A DNA stretch of 47,055 bases from Xanthoparmelia taractica (lineage: Eukaryota; Ascomycota; Lecanoromycetes; Lecanorales; Parmeliaceae): the NCBI GenBank assembly GCA_033085395.1, contig JANQBS010000283.1, forward strand, positions 1 through 47,055, given 5' to 3'. The notes beneath the pieces were generated by a model. The model worked only from the letters and a program-made list of their open reading frames with translations. It did not search any database and had not been told where the DNA came from. The position numbers and the translations under genes were made by a program. Positions 10,729-20,988 of this stretch are shown here, piece by piece. The first letter of the stretch is position 1. Each line of letters begins with the position of its first letter.

Positions 10729-12777
10729 CGATGAGGAAGGAGAATGAAGATCGATGCGAAAGAGGCAGACGGTATTGTCGTACGCAATGGGACAGAATAG
10801 CTGTCAATAGTATCTCTCACATTCTAGCCATACTTCATCATTATGACCTTTGCATATGACTACCCTGACAAAAAATGCCAAATCTTCCTTTGAACATGTC
10901 ATGGATCGTATATCCAGCGATCACTGGGGGCAGAATGTATTGAAAGGGCGTGGTTAGATATCGTTTCTGACATCGACTCTCGCTAAGACCTGCACAGTTA
11001 TTGCGGGTTCTGAACCTCTCGAACGCCTTTTTGTACCCGGTCCTGGCTGATTTCAGGACGAACTTTAAGATCTTTAGCGGGAAGGACCGATCCCGAAGAT
11101 CGATAAGCGAGAGAGGCGATTGGGTACGGGGGAAACGAGCTGGGTGGAAAGAGGTGCATTATATATCGTTGTGACATGCGAAAAAAAGGTTGAGGCATTA
11201 CATCCGTTTTCCAATCTCCAAGTAATGAATAATAGCCTGCCTTGCCTCTCCGCTTGATACACATCACATGAATCATGCCCTCCAACAGATTGAGAGACTT
11301 GCAATCCGAGCACAAGAGAACGACCAGCTCGGTGTATTCGTTAGCACATAGAACCATAAAAAGCGGCCAAGTAGCCTTTCAGTAGGTACAACCTCCAAGC
11401 AGCATGATATCTATCCTGCAAAAATGTGGGCACTTGGTGTGGATAGGCCAATCCGAATTCCTGAAGTAGGGCAAGTTCTTAAGCGATTCATAACGAAGTC
11501 CAACTTCTGCGCGGGCATGCCTTCATATTGATTATCATCTCGCACCCCAAAAGCCACGTTGTTACTCAGCAAGATGTTTATCGGAGGCTCCTTGTCGAAT
11601 TCCTAACAAGCACCACCCCTCTGATGGGAGCTGAAAACGCATATCCACCAGCGTAAGCCCTCGATACAGTAATGCACTTGCTGGCAATCAGAGCTGCGAC
11701 GTGAGCGACCAGGGCAAGGGGGGACTCGTCCGTAACTAAAACCAGCTTACTACCCAACACAATCACGCATCCATGCTCCTCACCTCTTGCGCCACCAAAC
11801 AATTTCCATTTTAGGTCGGCCAACGGTCCCAAGCGGAACCAGCGTGGCACAAACACGTCATCTCGGACGAGATTGTTACACGGCTTCGAGATAGTTGGGC
11901 ATGTTTATTGGTCGGACATGATTGGGGCAGGTGATCTCGGTGGTCGAAGCGTTGAGTAATGTGGAATCGTTGCTCTTGAAAAGTGACATCTGGTGGTCAC
12001 TTGTTGTTATTGGATCGCTGGTTGAGAGCGTTTTAGCCACCGAAGTGCCAAGTCAGGCTAGCGGTACGAGGGCGTAAGTCGTATACCATGAGATAGAACA
12101 ACGAGAAGCCGAGAGTACAGCTGCATACTTACGAGCCAAGGCTGCAGACTATAGTGAGGCGGGGCAAGAAGATTATAGGAGTGAAGAAGCACCAAAGGGT
12201 ATAATTATACAACACGCATAACTCAGACCTCACTTTGCCGACGCAGAAGATCTCGCGACATCGTGTCTGTATTGTCGTGATAAGCAAGTTTCTGGTGGTG
12301 ATTTGTTCCGAGAAAAGAAAGATCGACAAGGAAAGATTCAATTCCTCTAGTGGCTTCGTGAGATAGGTGCTCTCTGCTCACGGCACCATGAGGATAGGTC
12401 TCTTTCACATCGACCGCCCATCCACCCCCACCCTCCTCATCAAACCCCCATGAGCAAAACAACGTATTAAGATATACGCGATTGATTGTAACATTCGAAA
12501 AACGTTTTCGTGGGTGTAGAAAACAACGCTAGATACGTAGAATGTTGGATCATTTTCTGCTCTAGACCGGCCCTTTTCAAATGGACAGTTTACTAGCTGA
12601 TAACAAGGTGCGCAAGTATGGTAAAAAAATACCTTTTCGACGGTATGTCAACTTCTCGGTACTTGCCTTCCTCATAATTTTTGACCACCCAATGTCCTCC
12701 TTCGGCCCCAACCTACTTGATAGTTCTCTCCATCAAAACTGTCCACCCGTCATCGGCACACACTGGTTCGCAAAGAA
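10729..12777. other. Intergenic, no gene supported
   Basis: Two minus-strand ORFs (10998-11357, 119 aa; 11578-11856, 92 aa) are the longest. Neither shows a recognisable family or partner exon. No RNA gene or repeat is evident. Confidence 0.45.
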
Positions 12778-13578
12778 TCAAAGCCCACAGTCCCCTCCTT
12801 TCCCTGCGCCAGGTCGGATGCTATCTTTTTTCACCCTCTCCAAGTAACCCTCCTGCAGCAGCTTCAATATGTTGCCCGTTGCTCCAATGTAGAACTGTGC
12901 TCCCAGGCCCGGTTGACCAAACCATGGAGCGATCGGCCCGCCTTCAACCTCGAATGATCTAATGACGTTGTAGATGTGGTAATTGTAAGGGTAGTCACGC
13001 GAGTCTGGTGGAGTGTCGAGGCTACTCGGGGGCAACGCACGCTGTGAATAGGGCGCGTCTGCTGCGGAGACATATAAGCCTTCAGATGGTATGGTTAGCT
13101 GGATTTTGAATCAGGCGCCTGACCCCGGCAGACCGTATTCACTCCCAAATCTATCCACCTTAGTTCCATTCAGCAGAGTCATATTCCCCAAAATAGGTTA
13201 GCCAGCACTGTTGAGTTGGAACCCATTCCGTGGGGGGTAGACGTAATGTCCATCTTTGTCAGTCCATCGCTTCAGGAAAGCACCTGGAGTCTGACCGCCG
13301 AAACGGTCATAGTCGGACACGAAACTGAGAAGGGGAAATGTCTTGGGAAGACGCGCTGGCCCAAGACGCGGGTCATGGCAGATGTACGTGACCCCTGAAT
13401 TCCCAGTATCATTTGTACCAGTGCAATCACAAGTGTCCAATGTGCTCAATAGAGGCGGCTGAGGAGAGGTGAGCTCGATCGCCAAATGATATTAATACTT
13501 TACCTCTTGCTTGAGAATTTCCATGTTGTTAGCGCTTATGGTGCCCGCCAGGATGAGGAGGAGAAGTTGACAACGCAT
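12778..13578 (-). pseudogene. Secreted TNT-domain NAD+ glycohydrolase gene with in-frame stop
   Basis: The gene resembles fungal surface NADases carrying a TNT (tuberculosis necrotizing toxin) fold, which cleave NAD+ to nicotinamide and ADP-ribose. Exon 1 (13578-13504) encodes a signal peptide. A 45-bp intron (13503-13459) leads to exon 2, which carries a Cys-rich pre-region and the start of the TNT domain (YVYPP motif near 13235). The frame meets TAA at 13198-13200 inside the domain. The same frame then continues with typical TNT features, including the conserved DRFG segment (near 13150) and, after a likely 54-bp intron, the APWFGQPG segment (about 12905-12930), ending at 12778. A 54-bp intron with GTCTGC donor and GCTAAC branch would remove the later TGA, but no intron explains the TAA. 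So it is a pseudogene or an allele with one nonsense change. Confidence 0.75.
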
Positions 13579-14274
13579 TTTGGAGGCTTTTTCGTGTTGC
13601 GCGATTTGGAAGATGAATGCGAAAAAAAAAAGGAATCGGGCGCAAGAAATACAATTTGAGCTCATTATTCTTCTCGGTCGCATAAGACGCAACGCATGCA
13701 GCTCTGTGCCGGGAGGTGCAAAGACATCCCCTCGATGTGATCACATACACCTGCTGGTGTGGAGGACGTATGTATCAACTTTGCGGGGTAAGAACTAAGA
13801 TTATCGGTCCGTTCTCTTTCCAAATGCAGCATTGTTTCACAATCAATTGACCCAAGTCTAAGTGACGAGGATCTCCGCTTCAATCATTAGTTGACGGCCT
13901 ATGCACGAGCCTAATGGACATATGCAGTCATCCCGTTGGCGGAGTAGGAATCGGCTTGGATAGGAGTGCGTGCGCGTACAGAGCTATGGGCCGCAGCATC
14001 AAGCCACCCAAGTCCCGTCGGCCTCATAGCCTCCGTAGCCCGAGATCCTTTCTGTCCTGGTCTAGCGGAGTTGCAGCTTTCATGGGGCCTATCAATACTT
14101 GTGTGCACTACCTTATCCTCTCATCCCTGCAGGAACAGCGGCAAGAAAAACTCGACTTCGCTCAAACAGAAAGCACTTGTGTCTGCAGTACACCTTTGAC
14201 CCTAAGAACTCCATCACCCGATCTCGCAGCCATTGACCCGCAGAGGGATCTCGATTTCTACTGCTAGTCTGTAT
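13579..14274. other. Intergenic between NADase relic and P450
   Basis: Contains the NADase promoter side and the P450 3' flank. The plus-strand ORF at 13914-14267 has no recognisable content. Confidence 0.4.
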
Positions 14275-16251
14275 CTATCTCACAATGACCCTGATACCCT
14301 GACTCTCTTTCTTTGGTAATGGAATGAGAAAGTCTTGTTCGATATCCACATCTCGCTCTTTTGTCGTCTCAAAGAGAGCCAATGTCGGGGTCTTCTGTTC
14401 GATCGTGCTGTCATATAGGTCGTACTTTCGAAAGATCCCGGCAAGGACGAGATAGAGCTCAGCGTATGCAAGATTGATACTTGTTGTTGTAAGCCAAGCC
14501 TCCAGTACTCGAAATAGAGACGTTGAAATTGAACACTCACCCTGCACACATTCTTGTACCTTTGGAGAAGGTCAGGAAGTATTTATCGAGCCCCTTGTTC
14601 CCAATCCATCGTTCTGGCAAAAATCTCTGTGGTTCCGGGAAGATCTTGGGATTCATCGACACGGAGAGAGCGTCCATGCTAACAGAGGTACCGGCTGGGA
14701 TGACCCAGTCCTGCTCTGTTGTAGGATCGTGGTAGAGAAGAGGCTCATCTGGAGAGATGCGTTGCATGCGCATGGTAACCGGGGGATGCAAGCGTAGCCC
14801 TTCTTGAATGACAGCCGAGAGGTATGGCAGGTGCTCGAGCTGCGCAGATGCAGGATGCGCTTCTGCGTCTGGAAAAGCTGCAGCAAGTTCTTCCTTGAGC
14901 TTCTTGAGGATGGGTGGGTTGGCCAGTAGGAAGAAGGTAATTGCCGCAAGGGCCCCAGCTGCGAAGTTTTAGCCATACTGTTTATGGATGAGGTGGGCTG
15001 TAAGGCAAATACCGGTAGTATCTTGGCCCGCCTGTACAAGAAGTTGAGCCTCCTGTTGCATACGATCGTCTGACTTCTCTTCATCGGGTAGCTCGCTGTT
15101 CAGAATGCCATGGAATACGGTCATCTCTTTCTCATCTGAAGTCTTGGCAGATCGAATCTCTTTGACCTGATCCACCCATCGCTGCAAAACGTTATGCGGA
15201 ATCCTTAGCGGAGGTGCAGATACTCACTCGTTGCATTCGAAACACTGACTCCAGGCCAGGCAGGAGCATGATTTGGACCTTGATTGGGACAGAATTCACC
15301 AGTGGACCTAGCCAAGCAATATGTGTCATCCACCAAGCGAGCGCAAAGAATTTAATGACCGCTTCAAATAAGGGAGAATTATAATCCTCGCGCATGAGGA
15401 ACCCAGTGGATTCTCCAAAGCAGTACGCAGTGATGACATCACTTGCAAGAGCTTTGTACGCCGTACTCAGTGGCATAACTCGTCCACTTTTCGCGGAGGC
15501 GTCCAGGCGCTGTAATAGGTTATCAAGGGTCTCCGTAATCACTGGCTCAAGACGGCGGATGTTTGCTTTGGAGAAGTAAGGATTGAAAGCGGCTCTCCGA
15601 TTGCGGTGAAGATCATGCGGTATCGTCGATGCAGTTGAGACCGATGCTTTTCCATATTCAGTAAAGGAGACTACAGATATCACAAATTTGCTTACCCTGA
15701 ATTGATCTGCCTATCCACTTATCTTTGTCCCGACGCTTTCCAGGACCTGCAAATAACTCATCAATAAATTCTGGATCGTCAACGTGGAGCTCCTGAGGGT
15801 TGATGCGGATGATAGGACCTTAAACAGTTATATTTTCAGCGCAGCGCAATCACACTGGTCTTTATCGACATACCGTATTTTGCATGCAACTCATTGATCT
15901 TTCTAAAGTATTGACCTTGTAGCCAGATATCGTAATAACCTTGGTACCACGTTGTGAGGGCTGGAATTGCAGAGTCAGTAGGATTTTGAGAAACTGCAGT
16001 TTAACTAAAATGCCACAATTGCAACGGGCTTTCGACGTGTTCGAGTAAGAGACGATACGGAGTGGCTTCGACATACCTGCCATTCGAGGACCAGGAAATT
16101 TCACTAGAGGACTGTAAAAGACTAGGATTCAAGTTCAGCGTTGATACGTCATATAAAGCCATGGGTATCCCAGACCTCGATGGATAGCCAACAGGGCAAG
16201 ATAGGTGATCCATGATACAACCAGGGCAAGAACGACTGTGAGACGGAACAT
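14275..16251 (-). CDS. Cytochrome P450 monooxygenase (microsomal)
   Basis: An intact P450 of 513 residues, a heme-thiolate monooxygenase anchored in the ER. Eight exons: 16251-16176, 16121-16077, 15960-15874, 15818-15696, 15646-15228, 15181-15013, 14958-14541 and 14479-14275; all phases close. Residues 1-25 form the membrane anchor, followed by the FPGPRMA hinge (about 34-40). The I-helix oxygen motif AGQDTT ends near residue 306, the K-helix EGLR is near 359-362, the PERW motif follows, and the heme loop FSKGTRMCAG near 437-446 holds the Cys ligand. The pattern is that of ascomycete class II P450s near the trichodiene/pisatin-type families; substrate unknown. Intron 1 has a less common GTCTGG donor. 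A truncated second P450 lies upstream on the same strand. Confidence 0.95.
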
Positions 16252-17120
16252 TTTGAGTTCAGAGAGTTGCTGGAAGATCTCCTACGGGCAAATTCAGGAA
16301 ATTTGTTGACAGTAGACAATCTGGGTAGATAAAGTAAAGTCGAGCTTGAGTTGTAAGAACAGCAATCGACAAGTAACATCTATATAACACAAGGGCAATG
16401 CCTCGGACCCCGCATGTATCAACGCGGTGATTAGACAGCATTGCATCATTTTCATAACTCACTAGTCCAAAATCTGACGTCCGAGGGATTTTATCTTGAT
16501 GCTTGGGAAGTTTTAGGCAGGTCCTTCTCCAGTCGTGTTCGCGCTAGTGATGCGCAGCGCTGCATATGGATGTGAGCACCCACAATCATGGAAACTCGAG
16601 ACGTCCTGACTCTCCAACGCCACTACCAGCCCCGTCTAATTCACAAACATTCTTTTGTCCACGCGCTACTCCGGGGATCGAGATTTAGTGAAGGTGATCT
16701 ATGGATTGTGTGAGTGAGCCGTAGCCGAGAAACGCCTCAGTAGGTACGGCGTACGAATAAAAAGGGACGGGCGGGGAGTAATATCAACAGGGGTCTAAAA
16801 GAGGCGTTATTGGCTTGTAAGCTTCAAAATAGGAGACATTCCTGCCGATGCAGCCGCGATTGCCGGGTCCGAGCCATATCTTAGTAAGTAAATGCCAGTC
16901 ATTGTCATTTGGAGGGTGCCAATTTGGAAGAGGAATTTTGCGCTACATAAGTTATATTAAAACGGGGGCAGTCTTGCGTGATGCGAAGGAAAGACAACGA
17001 ACAGTAAACAAGCTCGCCCCATTCATCAGCGCTGTTTATTCGCACAATCTAGCCACCTGTACGTTTCTAATCCTAGCATCTTCGAAGAAGAATCTTTATC
17101 GCGTTACACCACTCATAGGC
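16252..17120. other. P450 promoter and spacer
   Basis: A TATA-like GTTATATAG read on the minus strand lies at about 16380-16388, about 130 bases before the P450 start. Nothing else is recognised. Confidence 0.4.
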
Positions 17121-17640
17121 TCACCCCACACATTCTCCCGCCTGTAATCTTTGCTCAGATACTGTCGCAGCCTCGGGCAGTACCACGTGCCCCAGTTGTA
17201 TTTCGAAAGGCGGATGCAGACGCTCAGCTTCTCTGAGCCACGCTTGGAGGTAGGAACGCATGAACATTTGTTTGGATGTGATAGGAGTATAAAAGGAGGA
17301 TGGCAAGACGGAATCGAGCTCGGACAGGAGGCTGGAAAAGGTTGTGGAGCGGAAGAGGAAGCTATGGATCGTGGTGTAGACGGGGGTGGCGATGATGTCA
17401 TTGCCGGTGATAATATAGAAGGGTTGTCCACGCTCTGAATGCCCTAGTTGAAGCAAGTAGTTATATTCATTTGAGGGAAGAGGCATATAATCTGATTCAG
17501 GGGTGGAGGTGGGTAACGCGGTACCAAACAAGGATGGGCTTGTCTTTGTTTTGGGCTTTAGAAGCGTGAGAGGAAGTCCTAAGATCTGGTGTTTGTGTCA
17601 ACGTCGGGATCTAAGGACATGCCATCGCTCATACTTTAAG
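17121..17640 (-). pseudogene. Truncated second cytochrome P450
   Basis: The minus strand shows the middle of a P450 only. The start is a DFLSRF-like stretch before the I-helix (about 17590), followed across frame changes by a segment with LLSELDS and then the K-helix LREAERLHPP (ExxR, about 17200-17230) with the following beta strand and PEAATV segment. The reading stops at 17121, before any PERW or heme-Cys region, and nothing downstream supplies one. In-frame stops also interrupt the part before 17531. The type is like pisatin-demethylase P450s and differs from the intact neighbour, so it is not a simple tandem copy of it. Confidence 0.7.
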
Positions 17641-20196
17641 CATTAGTGAAGACTCGAGAGTCTGTGTTGAATGAGATTTTGGGAGTGGTTTGTCTTTGGC
17701 AAGGAACAGGAGAAAACAGTGGAGGTGGATTATACGTGATAGTCATCGAGCGCTTCGTATGCCCCAGTGTGAAATTGGCGCGATCCCGAAGTTTGTGATC
17801 CTTTCACTGAAGGTTTACGCCTTGGGGATCTCAGCGGGTTCGCCAACCCAGACAAGTCCGGCAAAAGCGTACCAAACTTCGGGACTTTGAATGAGATATG
17901 TATGTCAAGCGCAAGGCCAGACAAAATCAGAACACGCAAAGAATGTTTGAAATGCCGCGCAAAAGGGCCCAAGGATATTCTGAGGAGGTAGTAATAAGTA
18001 AACGACCAGGTAGAGAAATTAAGGAGGCCGCATACAGAGCTAAAGACCACATTCGATGGGAAAGCTTCGAGCACTCTAGAAAGAACTACGCCTGCAACTA
18101 TTTGCTTACCCGTCATTATATAGAAATGACACCAGACATCCGTAAAGAATGACGGTAAGAGACAGAACGGTACAACTAGGAACGTGTGACGAAATGAGTC
18201 TTTCTGTAGTACTTAGACCTAATCATTCTGGTTCGCCAGTTCAAGTTTTGCCCCTAGGAATATAGAGCGGACCCGAGTTCCAACCCTTCGGCTCAGACCC
18301 ACGGGGCGCGAGGCGATCTATCGTACGTGTCAAAAAGGATACTGCGGTTCGCTGGTACGCCCAGTGACGAGCACTGGGCTAAGTATATGGGAGGAGGAGA
18401 ACGATGTCTGTAGCCTTCATGACGGAAAATTCTTGAGGAGGTTCAACGAAAAGATGGACCGAACACGGGGAACGGATCAATTGAAGGAAAGAGAGAGAGC
18501 AGAGATTCACAGTGGCACAGTTATAAAGGGCAGTGCAATGAAGAATGAGTTCTGATCAGGTATATCTGCTCCTCAGCTGATCAGCAAGCGTAGCGAAATA
18601 TTGATATACCGAAAGTAGCACGTCATTAGTTGGTGTTTTTAAACGTAGATGTCTGGGGGAGTTTCAAGCCGGGTATTATTGGACTTGGACTTTACCTATG
18701 AACACTCGCACCCGCCCGTACTTTCCAGGGCTGTCAAGGAGAGATCTTGATATCTATTCATCCACCTCTTTCATAGCAAGTATATGATAGATGTTGAGAA
18801 GAGTTATGTTATGGACAACAGGCAGGCAGGGCAGTATCTCTCAGCATGCGTTAGAAATTAGTGGCTTGGCACGCGCTTCGCCCATGTTCATTTCCGACCA
18901 ACCGCCAAGCAACAAGACCATCTGTCTGAAGCACATATTAATAGGACCAGTCGATTATCATTCTTCTTCTTCGCATGCATACGGTACTGTACCTTTGTGA
19001 TGCCTTGCATATGGACAACGCCTTGTTGGACAGTGGACTCTACTCAGCTCAGTGCCACATAACAAGCTGACGCGTCAGCCTCTTACGTTTCGGCCCGAGA
19101 AGATGCCCAGAGAGCCCCTTTTCTTTCCTCCCCACTTGGGATGGTGCTAACAGGGGGACCCTTTTAGTGCTACCACCAATGGCGAAGGCGGCATAGTCAG
19201 GCACAAAAGGTACAACACGGCAGTGAGAAGAATTATTAATTCAGGAACCGGCATTTCTTCAGGCACGCAATCATCCAACCAAATGCACCGCAATACACCG
19301 CTTCAAAACGTCCATCCGCGCTGAGTCCTACGCCTTGCTCCGCCTCTAAAGACCAATCGCTCTTCATGTACATCATCTGGACAGCCATCTGCCTGTGACT
19401 CGGCTGCTATCGGTCAACGAAACCATAGGGGGGCCGGACAAATTCAGTACAGCATAATGGTCCTGATGCAAGCATGCATCCATGAAAGGACTCAGAATTC
19501 GTCATGTTAGTCGACAGAAAACAGTTCCTCAACAAGAATTAATCATACTCCACTCTTTCTAGATGCTAGGATGAAGTATGAGACGAGGCCGAGCAATGCT
19601 AAATAATGAGAGTCGACCGAGACCTCCTCGCCCACAGAGAGACATCAATCTGACTGCACTCGAAACACTGCCTCCAAATATGTTTCCCGTTGCGGGTTCT
19701 TTTGCAACAGGCTGCACCATCCGAATTAATGAAACAGGGAGAATGTGCCGTGGTCTACCCACCAGCGCACCGAATCTGAGGCGCTGATGATGTGGTCCTT
19801 AGCCATGTACCATTAATCGAAATAAATCGCCGCATCCCGTTGGGGGGAACTGGGGTAAATGGTAAAAGGGGGGACAAAGTCTATCTTCGCCGAATTCGCG
19901 CTAAGCCAACCAACAAGAATCCCAAATCTTACATTCCTTACACTACTAAAAACATCAACATGCCCCCGTTTCCGTTTTTCTTTTCTTACTTCGAATCTTC
20001 TCTCTCGTGCTGGATACTGCAAACCCACGTTCATTGTTTCTGACTTACCAATATTCATTCCTTTACCATTGCAATCCACTCGTGAGGCTAGCCCTCCGAC
20101 TACTGACTATCTCATTCCTGAGTTCAACTCCCCAGCCACCGTTTTCACTATATTCAACAGGGTCAGCAAATCCCTCAATCCAAAAAATACGACAAT
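17641..20196. other. Gene-poor interval
   Basis: A 128-residue minus ORF (17730-18116) has hydrophobic stretches but no recognisable family and could be a further scrap of the truncated P450. Otherwise only short noise ORFs occur. The last 250 bases before 20197 are pyrimidine-rich, as is common upstream of fungal genes. Confidence 0.45.
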
Positions 20197-20988
20197 ATGC
20201 GGTCCGTATACACAATCCTCTTCCTGGCGGCCGCGAGCCCGTTGTTCGCCGACGAACAATCTGACTGCCTCACAAAGGCATCCCCAAGCAATGGTGTCAT
20301 CTACTGGTTCGGGGAAGAAGTACCCCTCCACAAGGCTGACAGCTACGGCAACATAATGCCTGGCAGCAATGGCACGACCAAAGGCTGCATGGAGATCGGT
20401 CAATATGACGGACAGATACGCATAGGCGAACAACCTCATCCTACAAAAGACAGCCGATCAATCCTCGAAACGAACCCTGTCGGCAAATGGGCCAGCTACG
20501 ACGTCAGCTACATTCTCGGCTACTCACACCCCGTCGTCTGCCAAGACACTGTCCAAAAGACCCTGACGGGTGACAATACGGACCTCTGGGAGGTCGAAGG
20601 CGCCACATGCGATGATGTGAACGGAAAAACCTGCGTCGGCCCCGTCGGCCCATGGGGGGCCCACGCCAAGGAAATGAGCCAGAACCCAACCTCCTGCTGG
20701 AACTGCAACCCGGCGAATCCGTTCTTTTCGCCCGTCTCAGGCGCAGCATACACCTACCCCGAGGACAACGGTTCCGTCATCTCCGCCAGCTCCAACGCCA
20801 TCGCCTGCTGCGTCGGTAAGAACTGCCCGTGGAAGAACCCCAAGGCCGGTACGACCAAAGACGGAACCTGCGCCTGCAACAAAGGTGCCGACAAGCGCGA
20901 CTCGGCTCCCGAGAGTAAGCCCAAGCCCAAGCGACATCTGCACGGCCACGGCATACACAAGCTCAGGGGTCTCAGTGAGGTCATCTAA
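20197..20988 (+). CDS. Cysteine-rich secreted protein, unknown function
   Basis: A single exon of 263 residues. The start at 20197 opens a clean signal peptide (MRSVYTILFLAAASPLFA). The mature protein has 12 cysteines, several closely paired (CWNC, ACC, CAC), which suggests disulfide bonding outside the cell. Residues 1-235 look like a compact domain. The tail after a Lys-Arg site (GADKRDS) is Pro/Lys-rich and ends with a His-rich HLHGHGIHK stretch, so Kex2 processing is possible. Codon use is GC-rich and well constrained, and overlapping ORFs in other frames are shadows. I recognise no named family; a secreted effector or wall-associated protein is a reasonable guess only. Confidence 0.85.
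   Translation: MRSVYTILFLAAASPLFADEQSDCLTKASPSNGVIYWFGEEVPLHKADSYGNIMPGSNGTTKGCMEIGQYDGQIRIGEQPHPTKDSRSILETNPVGKWASYDVSYILGYSHPVVCQDTVQKTLTGDNTDLWEVEGATCDDVNGKTCVGPVGPWGAHAKEMSQNPTSCWNCNPANPFFSPVSGAAYTYPEDNGSVISASSNAIACCVGKNCPWKNPKAGTTKDGTCACNKGADKRDSAPESKPKPKRHLHGHGIHKLRGLSEVI

Noticed and set aside
11578..11856. Minus ORF of 92 residues with a faint P450-like stretch (VIVLGSKLVLVTDE)
   Set aside because: Similarity is too vague and no neighbouring P450 pieces exist.
17730..18116. Minus ORF of 128 residues with hydrophobic segments
   Set aside because: No family recognised and no continuous link to the P450 fragment could be shown.
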